DNA of 64,000 bases, from the NCBI RefSeq assembly GCF_016863275.1, contig NZ_BOOO01000037.1, positions 124,001-188,000 on the forward strand, given 5' to 3'. The notes beneath the pieces were generated by a model that had not been told where the DNA came from, ran no database searches, and saw nothing but the letters and a program-made list of their open reading frames with translations. This document shows, in pieces, positions 8,547-18,227 of this stretch; within the stretch, counting starts at the first letter, position 1, and every line of letters starts with the position of its first letter. A program made the position numbers and the translations under genes. This DNA is from Planotetraspora mira (GTDB lineage Bacteria > Actinomycetota > Actinomycetes > Streptosporangiales > Streptosporangiaceae).

Positions 8547-11408
8547 CTAGTGGCGGACTTCCACGGAGACCTTTGGCTGCGAGCCCGCTACGGAGCCGAC
8601 CAGAATCCTGATGGACTCGGGTGCCAGCACAAGTCCATCCGCCGCGTGGTCGAAGGTTGTTGTGCCCTCAACGATGGAGGGGTTCAGCAGTCCGTAGTCG
8701 TAGGTCTTCAACGTGCCGCCGTGACCAATACCGTTGACCCGGAAGGTGACCGGGTTGACATCGTCGGTGTTGACCAGGCAGATGGACTGGGTACCGTCCA
8801 GGTAAGACGCGAACGCGCGCACCGTGCTGGGCGACGAGGGCGTCACTTCCGTCAGATACGCGCCCGGCTTCGTCATCAACGATGCCAGCACGAAGCCCCA
8901 GTAGGCCGGCATCGGCGTGTTCAATGGGGGTTCCTTCAAACCCAGCTCGTTCACGGTGGCACCGGCCGGGTGTGCGTTGCCCAGCGCCGGAGTGAACGTG
9001 ATCCCCGTGCTCACCACGGCCGCTGCCGTGTCGTGCGCCGATGTGAGGGCCTCGGACAGGGTGATCCCGGTCCCCGGTGTGCTCACTGTCGCGCCGTCGG
9101 GGTGGTTCTTGTGTAGGGGTTTGGTGAGGGTGAGCCCGCTGCCGGCGTCGCGGGTCGGTGTTCCGATGGGGTGGGCCTGCTTGAGCGGGGCCGACAGGGT
9201 GATCCCGGAACCGATGTCCTGGGCGGCCACGCCGGCCGCGTGGGCCACGGTGACCGGGTGGGACAAAATTACCCCGGTGCCGACATCGACCGCCGCGGCA
9301 CCGAGAGCGTGGGCCAGGGTCAGCGGGCCGGACAGGCTGATACCGCTACCGGTGGGCCCGCCGGAGCCGACCGACGAAATGGTGAAGGTCTCGCGGTTGG
9401 CGCCGGTGTCTATGGTGATCAGATGCCCGGCGAGCAGGCCAGCGTTGCTGGTCACCTTGACATTCGTGGCGCCGGCGGCCGCCGCCGCGGCCAGGGTAGT
9501 GGCGGTCTGGGCACCCACCGAGGCGATCGTGCTCACGATCTCCTGATCGGCGCCGGTGTCAACCATGAGCGGATGGCCCACCGTGACGCCGGTGACGCTG
9601 GCCAGGAAGACGGTGCGGGTGCCGGCACTCAGCGGCGCGACGACGGTGGTCACGGCCGCCGCACCGGAGCCGACGCCCGTGATGGTTCGAACCTCCTCGG
9701 TCGCCGCGGAACCGATCGTGATCGGATCACCCACATAGTTGGCGATCCCGTTGTTGGAGTTGGAGACGCTGGCGACATAGAGCGTCTTGTCGCCGACGGA
9801 TGCCGGCGCGACCAGCGTCGTGCCCAGGCTCGACGACGTACCCACGGATTCGATGGTCGCGGTCTCCGCGTCCGTACCGGTTCCGACGGTGACCGTGCCC
9901 CCGGGCGCGAATCCGATCGGCATGAACACCGGGATGGACTGTCCGCCCATACCCCGGCCGACGATTCTGATGGTCTTGTCACCTGCGGACGCCGGCGCGG
10001 CGAGCAGGCCGGAGTCCGCGCCCGTGCCGACCGATGCGACAGTACGTGACTCAAGGCCGGAGCCGGTGTCGATCGTGATCGGCGTACCCGGCGCGAACGG
10101 GACGATGCTGCTCACCTTCAGGTTCTTGTCGCCCTTGGCCACCGGCACGGCCAGCGTGGCACTCCCACCGATGGCGGTGATCTTCCGGGATTCCAGCGTC
10201 GCGCCGGTGTCGACCGTGAACTGGTGTCCATAGTAGAACCCCGCCGTGGAGGCCACGGCGATGTTCCGCGCGCCGGCCGTGACCGCAGTGGCCAGCGTCG
10301 TCGCGCTCGGGCCGGGATTGCCGCTACCGTTGGAGAGGAAGCCGAAGTCGCCGTTCATGTTGTCGCTGTTGTGGACCTGCCACCACATGTAGGAGTCCGC
10401 TCCCTGTGACAACCAGGTGAGTGCGGTGGCGACCGCGTAGAGGGCGGCGACGGGCTGGCAGTTGTAGACGATCTCCGACTGCGAAATGTTCGACTCACTG
10501 ACCACGATCGGTGTGTTGGGGTCGTATTCGTCGATGATGGACCGTAGGTAGTCCATCGCGTGCGGGATCCGATCAACCGTCTCGAACAACTGCGCGTTGG
10601 AGAGCACAGGGATGCCGAAGATCGGGTACCAGTGGAAGTCGATGAAGTCGACCTGGTCGGCGTTCTGTTTCAACACGGTGCGGTTCCACAGGTCCGGGTC
10701 CGCGACCCACGTCCCGGTCCCCGCGGCCACCGTGCGGTCGATGGTCATCGGGAAACCCACTCGCGTGGCGGGATCGACAGCGTGCATGGCCACAAAGTAC
10801 GGCCGCACATTCGTCGCGTAGGACGCGGGCGTGTGGGGGTCCGGGTGCTGGTCGCGTTCCCACGGTCCATAGCCTTCGTTGCCGAGCACCCAGATGGCAG
10901 TCGTGCTGTCGTAGTTCGGGAAGGTGAGCGCGCTGCCGACCCAGGCCGCCGCCGAGTCGGGGCCCTGGGCCAGCGTCCCGTAGTTGATCGTGATCATCGG
11001 TGCGGAGCCGATCTGAGCCATTAACGCCATGTACTTCGGCCAGGGCAGCGAGCCCGTCGGCGCCTTCCAGTTGGCATTGTCCGCGCCAGAGCCACCCGGG
11101 TACCGGATCAGTCCGATGTGGGCGTCGGCGAGCAGTCCGGGCACGACCGCATCCGCGAAATTGCCGTCACCTGAGGTGGTGTTGACGCCCAGTGCCTGGG
11201 CCGTCATCCGGTAGCCCCGGCTCGGCTTCGAGCGCTTGTTCCACTTGCCGCCGTCGTCCGTCCGTTGTGCCGTGGCTGCGCTGGCCGCCGGCGCAGCCAG
11301 CCCGCTGAGCACGACGGCGGTCCCGGCCGCCGCCCCTACGCCGAGGAACCCGCGACGATTCAGTTTCGGCAGCGGAAGATGATGCTGTTCGTCAAACGTC
11401 GAAGTCAT
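8547..11408 (-). CDS. Secreted glycoside hydrolase (GH39/51-like barrel) with inserted beta-repeat region
   Basis: Exported enzyme, 953 residues from the ATG at 11408, which follows a GGAAGGA ribosome site. The N-terminus has a twin-arginine signal (NRRGFLGVGAAAGTAVVLSG, residues 18-37). Residues 75-365 form a TIM-barrel like alpha-L-arabinofuranosidases, with probable acid/base Glu178 (WVLGNEGYG) and nucleophile Glu305 (VVSESN). Residues ~365-815 are six 45-60-residue units ending in TIxSVG-like motifs and then six ~23-residue GSGITLSxPLxxAH units. The C-terminus (from YWGFVLASLMTKPGAYL) returns to an arabinofuranosidase-like beta-sandwich, so the repeats sit inside the enzyme. Substrate unknown; alpha-arabinosides are plausible. 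A LacI-type operator lies upstream. Confidence 0.8.
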   Translation of the reverse strand: MTSTFDEQHHLPLPKLNRRGFLGVGAAAGTAVVLSGLAAPAASAATAQRTDDGGKWNKRSKPSRGYRMTAQALGVNTTSGDGNFADAVVPGLLADAHIGLIRYPGGSGADNANWKAPTGSLPWPKYMALMAQIGSAPMITINYGTLAQGPDSAAAWVGSALTFPNYDSTTAIWVLGNEGYGPWERDQHPDPHTPASYATNVRPYFVAMHAVDPATRVGFPMTIDRTVAAGTGTWVADPDLWNRTVLKQNADQVDFIDFHWYPIFGIPVLSNAQLFETVDRIPHAMDYLRSIIDEYDPNTPIVVSESNISQSEIVYNCQPVAALYAVATALTWLSQGADSYMWWQVHNSDNMNGDFGFLSNGSGNPGPSATTLATAVTAGARNIAVASTAGFYYGHQFTVDTGATLESRKITAIGGSATLAVPVAKGDKNLKVSSIVPFAPGTPITIDTGSGLESRTVASVGTGADSGLLAAPASAGDKTIRIVGRGMGGQSIPVFMPIGFAPGGTVTVGTGTDAETATIESVGTSSSLGTTLVAPASVGDKTLYVASVSNSNNGIANYVGDPITIGSAATEEVRTITGVGSGAAAVTTVVAPLSAGTRTVFLASVTGVTVGHPLMVDTGADQEIVSTIASVGAQTATTLAAAAAAGATNVKVTSNAGLLAGHLITIDTGANRETFTISSVGSGGPTGSGISLSGPLTLAHALGAAAVDVGTGVILSHPVTVAHAAGVAAQDIGSGITLSAPLKQAHPIGTPTRDAGSGLTLTKPLHKNHPDGATVSTPGTGITLSEALTSAHDTAAAVVSTGITFTPALGNAHPAGATVNELGLKEPPLNTPMPAYWGFVLASLMTKPGAYLTEVTPSSPSTVRAFASYLDGTQSICLVNTDDVNPVTFRVNGIGHGGTLKTYDYGLLNPSIVEGTTTFDHAADGLVLAPESIRILVGSVAGSQPKVSVEVRH

Positions 11409-11435
11409 GAAGCGTCCTTCCCGATCGGTGTTGTA

Positions 11436-11449
11436 TGACAACGTTGTCA
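11436..11449. promoter_or_regulatory. LacI-type operator TGACAACGTTGTCA
   Basis: A perfect 14-bp palindrome centred on CG, the classic LacI/GalR-family operator form, lies 28-41 bases upstream of the secreted hydrolase start. A nearly identical site (13 of 14) precedes the GH2 gene. The regulator is not identified. Confidence 0.65.
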
Positions 11450-11640
11450 GGACTCGCGCGGCATACCGTATATCGGCACGGTCGATCTCGTCGAGAGCCG
11501 AGCACACGGAGAATCCATCTGTCCTGGTCAGCAGCAGGCTGTCTGCTACCTCGGACACGCCAACCCGGCATCAACGCACTGGCACCTGGCTGAATCGCCG
11601 GAATTGCTGTCCGCAGCGGGACGACGATGACGGCGCATCA

Positions 11641-11925
11641 TGACCCTGCTTGCTCCCATGCCGGAGGCGTTGTTCACTAGGCGACAGCTCACGCAGCGTC
11701 GGGCCAGTCCGAACACCGTCGCCGCCTACCGGGACACGTGGCGGCTCCTCACCCGCGGATCGCCTGAGCGATGCAACCTGGTCGCGGTGCCGCGTGCCAG
11801 GTAAAACGGCTGACGACGGTACGCGGGTTCACGACCACCTGCGCGGCATCGACCCGGCCACCGAGGTGCCTCCGGCCGATCCGATCCGCCCGGGCCACGC
11901 CGGGCAACCCCTACCTCTCCCGCAT
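11641..11925 (+). pseudogene. Tyrosine recombinase (integrase) N-terminal remnant
   Basis: The ATG frame reads EALFTRRQLTQRRASPNTVA, then AYRDTWRLLTR, the SAM-like core-binding start of a transposon-type integrase. It soon hits a stop. After a gap another frame gives VRGFTTTCAASTRP/HLRGIDPATEVPPAD, resembling the next helix of the same domain class. The catalytic domain is missing; the sequence merges into a transposase remnant on the other strand near 11930. Confidence 0.55.
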
Positions 11926-11929
11926 CGAG

Positions 11930-12437
11930 GAACTCCTGCGCCATGCTGCTGATGTGCCGGAACTCGGCATCGCGGTCTTGGTGCTGGTCGCCTTCCTTCG
12001 TCTTGAACACCGACTACAGCCGGTACCGCCTGCTCCAGCAACCTGGCCACGGTCTTCTTACTCACCGGAAACCTTCGCGACCAGGCCTTTCGACAACTGG
12101 GCCAACGGCTTCGTCGTCCACCGCAACGGCGAACACCGATCACCCGCGTTTCCGGCGACACCGACGCCTCCACGTCGCCGACTGGTCTGCTCCACGGCCG
12201 GCCGACCAGCACCGATCGCCCGGACCGCACATCCATCCCGGCCCCGGCCCGGATCGCGGCCACGCCCGACGGCACCGTCGTCCGCGACGCACCAGACATC
12301 CTGGCCATCAACGCGATCCCACCCCGCCCCAACGCCTCGGCCTCCGCACCCAAGACCAGCCGGCACTGACGCTCGTTCAGATGCGGACGCAATACAGCCA
12401 GCCTCTCAGCCAACACCTCGTCGGTAACTATCACCAC
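11930..12437 (-). pseudogene. ISAzo13-type transposase N-terminal remnant
   Basis: Starting near a GTG at 12437, the minus strand reads VTDEVLAERLAVLRPHLNER, then CRLVLGAEAEALGRGGIALM and ARMSGASRTTV, typical of ISAzo13 transposases. At least two frameshifts follow; pieces SPLRWTTKPLAQLSKGL, VSKKTVARLLEQA and VFKTKEGDQHQDRDAEFRHI can be picked up in other frames. It ends at the integrase remnant, and the DDE core is absent. Confidence 0.7.
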
Positions 12438-12649
12438 GAACCGACAAGGAAACGACCATAAAGACCGACGGACCAACCAAATCAGCGCTGAGCCCTAATC
12501 CCAACAACGACACCGGTCCCTGTGCCTCCTCGGATCCACCAGGGCCTCCGACGCCGCCGGCTGCGGGTCGGCCTGCACCCAAATTTCTTGCGACCACCCG
12601 GGCACTACTTGACGGCCCATACTCGGTCGGGGAAGCTTCCTGCTGTGAT

Positions 12650-12663
12650 TGACAACGTTGTCC
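12650..12663. promoter_or_regulatory. LacI-type operator TGACAACGTTGTCC
   Basis: Matches the operator at 11436 at 13 of 14 positions, implying that one LacI-family regulator controls both secreted hydrolases. It is about 370 bases upstream of the GH2 start. Confidence 0.55.
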
Positions 12664-12734
12664 GCGAGCGGGGCGGCCGTCGTTGCGATGCGCGTGTCGA
12701 GTCACCGAGGCGGACTCCTCTCCACCGGCGGCCG

Positions 12735-12766
12735 ATCGACAGGGTGTCGGTGGGCACCCTGTCGAT
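12735..12766 (+). promoter_or_regulatory. 12-bp perfect hairpin in GH2 leader
   Basis: ATCGACAGGGTG pairs perfectly with CACCCTGTCGAT around an 8-base loop. It lacks a T-run, so it is not an ordinary terminator. It could be a second operator, an RNA stabiliser or an attenuator of the downstream hydrolase. Confidence 0.4.
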
Positions 12767-13032
12767 GTGTGGTGCGGTGGCGGCTGGGCCGCCGAACGTC
12801 CGTCTCGCCGACCCCCGGGCCCCGTGAGGCGTCCGTCGGCGGAGTGCGCGCTCGCGAGCGTCGCCTTCGGGAGTAGCGGCGACCCGATTGCCGATATCGG
12901 TGCGGCGGTAGTAGGGCGTGATGTCGTTGGCAGGTCGAAGTCAGCCGCCGGTTTCCTACTACACGTGGGCAGGGCCGACTTTCTGAACAAGTTTCTAGCT
13001 GACAAGCAATCCAGCGTAGAGAAGAGCAGTTG

Positions 13033-16000
13033 ATGACACGTTTTTCTCGGCGGCAGGTTCTTACCGTCGCGGGGCTCACAGTGGGCGTGGGCGTGGCGGA
13101 GTTGGGCGGATTCACGTCGTCGGCCTCAGCTTCTCCGTCCGGCTCCCAAATCCTCTCTCCTGAAGACCATCGAAATGTCAAAGGCCACCGAAACATCGCG
13201 CTGCGTCGCGCAGTCCTGCAGTCGAGCTATGCCGCCGGCAACTTCAACAACGTCGGCCACCTGACGACGGACGGTCTCTTCACCGATCCGACGGCTACGC
13301 CCGTGGCGAGGCCAGTGGTAACGGCGTCGAGCGCCGACGGGGCCAACCTGGCGGTCTACGGCTTCGACTACCACCTGAACGGCCAGTACTGGCAGTCTAC
13401 GGGCACGCTCAGCACGTCCAATCCGCAGTGGCTCGCCATCGATCTGCTCTCGCCGACATCGCTGCGGTCCTACCGAGTGCAGCCGGAATACAATCCTTTG
13501 GGGAACAGCAACGGCCTCGCCCAGAACTACCCCACCGCGTGGGAGTTCCAGGGGTCTCATGACGGCGCCGCCTGGACGACTCTCGACAGCCGCACCGGCA
13601 TGACCGGGCTCGACCAGCTTCCCAGCCAAGGAAGAACCTTCCCGCTCAGCGGCGCCAACTACCAGAACTACCGCATCCTGGTGACTGCTGCCTCGGCCAC
13701 GACCGTCCGCATCGCCGAGCTCTACCTGTTTGGCGACGACGGCTACCCGGTAGTGCCCAAGCCCGCGTTCGCCAGTTACTGGCAGTCCTCCACAGCGGCC
13801 ATACCGCATTCACTGACAGTAGATCTCGGCGCCCCCTCCAACTTCGACACCGTCAAGTTGATGTGGCTGTCCGACACCACTCAGTACGCCACCGACTACC
13901 ACATCTCGGTGTCGGCCAACGGCACCACCTTCGACACAGTCAAGACCGTCACGGGCGCGTCGGGCTGGAATCAGAGCGTCACCCTTCCCACGCAGAGCGG
14001 TAAGCGCTACGTCAAGGTGGAGTTCACCGCGCGGGTCGGCACGGATTACCGCCTTCAAGCGTTCGAAGTCTGGGGCACCAACAACCTCCACTACACCCTC
14101 CCGCCGGCACCCGCGGTCCGAGCCGACGAGATCCAGTACCTCACCGGAGGTAGTTGGAAGCTGGCGCGTGCGTTCAATACGAACAGCAGGGGCGAAGAAC
14201 TTTCGACTCAGGCGGGCGCGGCCACAACCGCAGATTGGCTGCCCGCGACAGTCCCGGGCACCGTACTGATGTCCTTCCTGAAGGCGGGCGCCATCGTCGA
14301 TCCGGCATTCTCCGACTATCAAACGCAGGTTTCTGATTCCTACTTCACCGACTCTGACTGGTGGTACACCAACACCTTCACCATTGCGGCGTCGCTGCGG
14401 GGCAAGCGCACCTGGCTGAACTTCCAAGCCATCAACTGGAAGGCCAACATCTACCTGAATGGCCACCGCCTCGGCACCGAGGCCCGCTCCATCGCAGATG
14501 GCGACTACGACCTCGAAGGCGCCTACACACCGGGAAAGTTTGATATCACCCGGTTCGTCAAGTACGGCGGCACCAACTATCTGGCCGTCCTGATCAAGAA
14601 GAATGACTACCCCGGCAACGTCTCCCTTCAGACCCTTGCGAATGCCGGCAGCAACGGCGGATACCTGGGCGCCGACAACGCGACGATCGAGGCATCGGTG
14701 GGCTGGGACTGGCTCCCGACCATCCGCGGCCGCAACATCGGCATCTACGAGGACGTCTATCTGTCGTGCTCGCAGGACGTCCTCATCGAGAACGCATGGG
14801 TGGTCACCGATTTCGAGGACAGTCGCTTCTCCCGCGCGAGACTGACGCCCAAGATGGATCTGACGAATGCTTCCGACATCACGAAGTACGTGCGCGTGTC
14901 CGGCACGATCGGCGACATCAAGGTGTCCTCGGACCGCTCATACGCGGTCCCCGCACACTCGACCATCTCGGTCTCACTGCCAACGGTGACCATGCGCGAT
15001 CCCAAGCTCTGGTGGCCCAATGGGTATGGCGATCAGCCGTTGTACGACACGCGCCTCACAGTGAAGGTCGCCTCCTCGCAGTCCGGGTCCTATGTGGTTT
15101 CGGACGAGGCCAACTTCAAGACGGGCATCCGCGAGCTCAGGTTCGCATGGACAGAACAGCCCGACCTGGATGCGTATGACCCCACGCCGGCTCGCAACCC
15201 GCACGCCGGGATGAATATCTATGTCAACGGTACCCGCATCGTGGCCAACGGCGGCAACTGGGGTCTGTCCGATCAGAACATGGCCAACACCTCCGAGGAT
15301 TACGACCTGAAGATGCGGTTGCACAAGGAGGCCAACCTCAACATCGTCCGCAACTGGGTAGGTATGACCGGCAATCCGGCCTTCTACGACGCGGCCGACA
15401 AGTACGGGATCATGATCATGGATGACTTCTGGTTGGCCAACCCGTTCGACGGCCCCAACGCCCACAACGAGCAGATGTTCATGGCCAGCGCCATCGCCAA
15501 GGTGAAGCGGGTCCGCTCCCATGTGTCCGTTGCGTTCTACTGCGGCCGCAACGAGGGCATCCCGTCGCCCACCTTGGAGCCTCAACTCCGCGCCCTGACC
15601 GCAACTGGAACCGGTACGCTCGACCCGACGCGGACGTATGTGTCAAGCTCGGCGAGCCCAGCAGAGGGCATGGACGGCAACGGTCCGTACGGCGTCCGTG
15701 ACGCGCTCTGGTACTTCGACAACACCCCCGCAGCGTCCGGCTACAACGGCAACGGCAATGGCGCGAAGAACCTGTCGTCCGAACGCGGGCAGCTCAACAT
15801 ACCAACCATCGAGTCGATGCATCGGATGCTGGGTGACGTCATCCCCTGGCCGCCCGTCACCTCCACCCCGGGCGTCGACGTGTGGGGCGTGCACGACTTC
15901 ACCACGAGCGGTGCTACCGAGGCATCCCGCGAACTAGATCACATCAGTCACACCTACGACCCGAACTGGGTGGCTAACGGCTTTGAGGAGTTCATCAAGA

Positions 16001-16977
16001 CCGCGCAGCTGATGAACTACGACAACCACCGGTCGATGTTCGAGGCCGTGTTCGTCAACGACACCCCAGGCTTGATGCAATGGATGAGCCAGTCCGCCTG
16101 GCCGTCGATGGCGTGGCAGACCTACGACTACTACTACGACCTCAACGGCGGATTCTACGGCGAGAAGCTGGCCAATCAGCGCATCAACCCCATCCTCGAC
16201 ATACGCGACCAGACGGTATTCCTCTCCAACGAGTCGAGGAAGAACCTAACGAACGTGACGGTCAAGGCCGAGGTCTACAACCTCAGGGGGGTCAAGGTGG
16301 GCGAGGACTCCGTGGTCACCTCGCTTCCGGCCGGCGGGCGCTCCAGCCAGTTCACCCAGGCAGAAAGCATCGCCCAAGGTGGAGTGGCCGTCTCGGATCT
16401 GCTGTACAAGCGGGTAGGGCTGCCGTTGCTAACGGTCTCGCCGGTTGAGGGCTTATCGGGCACCCGGTTCGTCCGCACGTCGGTTGTCTCGTCGGACGGC
16501 AAGGTGCTCGGGTCCAACTTCTACTGGACCAACCCGGACACCAAGTCGGTCTGGCCCGCGCGCAGCCGCACCAACCGTGGCACCAATGCACCGACCACCT
16601 GGACCGACTACACCGACATCCGCACAACTCTCAAGGGCACCGCAGGTGCGCCTGTGGCGCCTGTGGTGGTGACCGCGGAAGTCACGCAGGCGCCCTCGCC
16701 GGAACCTGGCTGGGCGGCCCTGACGGTGAAGCTCACCAACACCGGCGACCTGCCGGCAATGCAGATCCGCATCAAGGGGCTCGATGAGAAGGATGAACAG
16801 ATCCTGCCATTCATCGCCGACGATAACTACATCACCCTGATGCCGGGCGAGTCCCGCACCCTTCGTGCGCAGTACAAGGTGGCCACTCGCAAGGCCCACT
16901 CGACCTTTGTCGGTATCGACGGCTTCAACGTGGCCGACGGCAAAGCCGCGCTAGCGCATCGTAACCGCGACCGGTAG
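13033..16977 (+). CDS. Secreted GH2 glycosidase with two discoidin domains (exo-beta-D-glucosaminidase/mannosidase-like)
   Basis: Large exported enzyme of 1314 residues. A twin-arginine signal (SRRQVLTVAGLTVGVGV) is followed by two F5/8-type-C (CBM32-like) domains, about residues 50-235 and 240-355. The GH2 sugar-binding, immunoglobulin-like and barrel domains occupy about 370-1100, with a further beta-rich C-terminus. The probable acid/base is Glu841 (YCGRNEG) and the nucleophile Glu917 (LSSERGQ, then IPTIESMHRML); the 76-residue spacing is close to that of the exo-glucosaminidase CsxA. ATG 13033 is preferred over the adjoining TTG; GAGAAGAG is a weak ribosome site. Activity on chitosan- or mannan-type chains is plausible but unproven. 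Confidence 0.85.
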   Translation: MTRFSRRQVLTVAGLTVGVGVAELGGFTSSASASPSGSQILSPEDHRNVKGHRNIALRRAVLQSSYAAGNFNNVGHLTTDGLFTDPTATPVARPVVTASSADGANLAVYGFDYHLNGQYWQSTGTLSTSNPQWLAIDLLSPTSLRSYRVQPEYNPLGNSNGLAQNYPTAWEFQGSHDGAAWTTLDSRTGMTGLDQLPSQGRTFPLSGANYQNYRILVTAASATTVRIAELYLFGDDGYPVVPKPAFASYWQSSTAAIPHSLTVDLGAPSNFDTVKLMWLSDTTQYATDYHISVSANGTTFDTVKTVTGASGWNQSVTLPTQSGKRYVKVEFTARVGTDYRLQAFEVWGTNNLHYTLPPAPAVRADEIQYLTGGSWKLARAFNTNSRGEELSTQAGAATTADWLPATVPGTVLMSFLKAGAIVDPAFSDYQTQVSDSYFTDSDWWYTNTFTIAASLRGKRTWLNFQAINWKANIYLNGHRLGTEARSIADGDYDLEGAYTPGKFDITRFVKYGGTNYLAVLIKKNDYPGNVSLQTLANAGSNGGYLGADNATIEASVGWDWLPTIRGRNIGIYEDVYLSCSQDVLIENAWVVTDFEDSRFSRARLTPKMDLTNASDITKYVRVSGTIGDIKVSSDRSYAVPAHSTISVSLPTVTMRDPKLWWPNGYGDQPLYDTRLTVKVASSQSGSYVVSDEANFKTGIRELRFAWTEQPDLDAYDPTPARNPHAGMNIYVNGTRIVANGGNWGLSDQNMANTSEDYDLKMRLHKEANLNIVRNWVGMTGNPAFYDAADKYGIMIMDDFWLANPFDGPNAHNEQMFMASAIAKVKRVRSHVSVAFYCGRNEGIPSPTLEPQLRALTATGTGTLDPTRTYVSSSASPAEGMDGNGPYGVRDALWYFDNTPAASGYNGNGNGAKNLSSERGQLNIPTIESMHRMLGDVIPWPPVTSTPGVDVWGVHDFTTSGATEASRELDHISHTYDPNWVANGFEEFIKTAQLMNYDNHRSMFEAVFVNDTPGLMQWMSQSAWPSMAWQTYDYYYDLNGGFYGEKLANQRINPILDIRDQTVFLSNESRKNLTNVTVKAEVYNLRGVKVGEDSVVTSLPAGGRSSQFTQAESIAQGGVAVSDLLYKRVGLPLLTVSPVEGLSGTRFVRTSVVSSDGKVLGSNFYWTNPDTKSVWPARSRTNRGTNAPTTWTDYTDIRTTLKGTAGAPVAPVVVTAEVTQAPSPEPGWAALTVKLTNTGDLPAMQIRIKGLDEKDEQILPFIADDNYITLMPGESRTLRAQYKVATRKAHSTFVGIDGFNVADGKAALAHRNRDR

Positions 16978-17173
16978 AGAGGACGGCTGACCGACCGCGA
17001 TGGTACGTCCAGGTCGGTCGCTGTCGCCACAGTACCGGCTTGCCGAGACATCGCGGTCCACCGACGTGACCAGGTCCGTTACGACGATCGGCTGTTCGAG
17101 ACACTGTGGTGTGTCCAGAACCAGGCGCCGAGGGGCCGGAGTCCAGTACTGCGAAGGCATTTATGTAGCAAAT

Positions 17174-17204
17174 GCCCGCGTCGGCGGTAGTGGCTGACGC
17201 GGGC
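17174..17204 (+). terminator. Candidate transcription terminator
   Basis: A 9-bp GC stem (GCCCGCGTC with GACGCGGGC) and 13-base loop is followed by TTGCCTTT, about 200 bp downstream of the GH2 stop. It could terminate that transcript; the T-run is short. Confidence 0.5.
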
Positions 17205-17497
17205 TTGCCTTTGCCCACGGCGGCGGAACCAGGACCGGGCCTGGACCTGCTTCCATGTGTTCGTCAACGACACGAGTCGAAGGCGAGGAGCAGTCGTCGG
17301 ATCTGGGTACGGTTGGTGCGATCATCATGTCCGCGGCTGGGTCGGTTCTCTTTTGCTACCCTCACCAGAGAGCTTGCGCCGTGGTGCGCAATGGTTGTGC
17401 CTTTCACCAGGTGATGGTGCGGTCGGGGCGAGGGCGCTGTCCGGTCGGTGTCCCTGCCCCGCGTTGGGGTGCTGAAGGTGAGGGAGCAATCAATAGC

Positions 17498-17735
17498 TCA
17501 AGCCGTGAGAAGGCAAGTGTTCAGGTAGGGGTTGTGGAACTTGCCGATGGGGTCGTACTTCGCGGCGAGAGCGACGAAGTCGGGAACCATCGGGTACGCC
17601 TCGCGAAGGGTGGCGGCGTCGATCGTCGATGCAGTACCGCTGGCGATGATGAAGCACCACCACAGCGGGAAGATTGATCCCAGCAGGATCGCGGCCAGGA
17701 AGCCGTAGCTCATCCAGCCCGGTCTCAAAGAACTC
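17498..17735 (-). pseudogene. Fused fragments: sugar ABC permease N-terminus joined to FAD-linked oxidase C-terminus
   Basis: One minus-strand frame reads RPGWMSYGFLAAILLGSIFP plus PLWWCFIIASG, the first helix of a MalG-type sugar permease, and continues without a stop into MVPDFVALAAKYDPIGKFHN and PYLNTCLLTA. The latter is the C-terminal signature of sugar-lactone/FAD oxidases (berberine-bridge-like). No single family has this order, so two broken genes were joined near 17610. Function is lost. Confidence 0.75.
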
Positions 17736-17739
17736 GCCC

Positions 17740-18227
17740 GGGACCGTCGACGCGTCCGTGTACGTGCCGCGGTCGTATCCGCCTCTCCCGAGATCAAGCT
17801 CGGCTGGATCGGCGGAGGCGGCATGGCTGCCTTCCTCACCCACAGCATCGGTCCCTCCAATGCGGCGATGATGATCTACACCGGCGACCCGATTGATGCC
17901 CGGCAAGCGCTGGCGTGGGGACTGGTGTCTGCGCTCTACCCGGCTGAAGAACTCCTGCCGTTGCTGCGCCCGGTCATCGCGACCGCCACCATCCTCATCT
18001 GCCTGTACGTCTGGAACGACATCTTTTACTCGTTCTTCGTACTCGGAGGCGGGACCTACACAACGCTCCCCTTGAACCTCTACTCGGTGGCCAGTAGCAA
18101 CCTTTACCAGAACAACTGGAACCTCGTCTTCGCCTACGTCGTGCTCATGAGCCTCCCACTGATCGTCATCTTCGTCGTCGCACAGCGGAGGATCATCGCC
18201 GGAATCACGGGCGGCGCCGTGAAATGA
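17740..18227 (+). pseudogene. Fused fragments: enoyl-CoA hydratase joined to sugar ABC permease C-terminus
   Basis: The plus strand reads SPEIKLGWIGGGGMAAFLTH, then ARQALAWGLVSALYPAEELL, an enoyl-CoA hydratase/isomerase core. It then runs in frame at about 17960 into RPVIATATILICLYVWNDIF, VVLMSLPLIVIFVVAQRRII and AGITGGAVK, the last two helices and C-terminal tail of a MalG-type permease. A permease N-terminal fragment lies just upstream on the opposite strand, so one permease gene may have been split and partly inverted. Confidence 0.75.

Larger units (their letters stand above)
12438..13032. other. Non-coding upstream region of the GH2 gene
   Basis: No credible gene. It contains the operator at 12650 and the hairpin at 12735. 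The distance from operator to gene suggests a leader of more than 300 bases. Confidence 0.5.
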
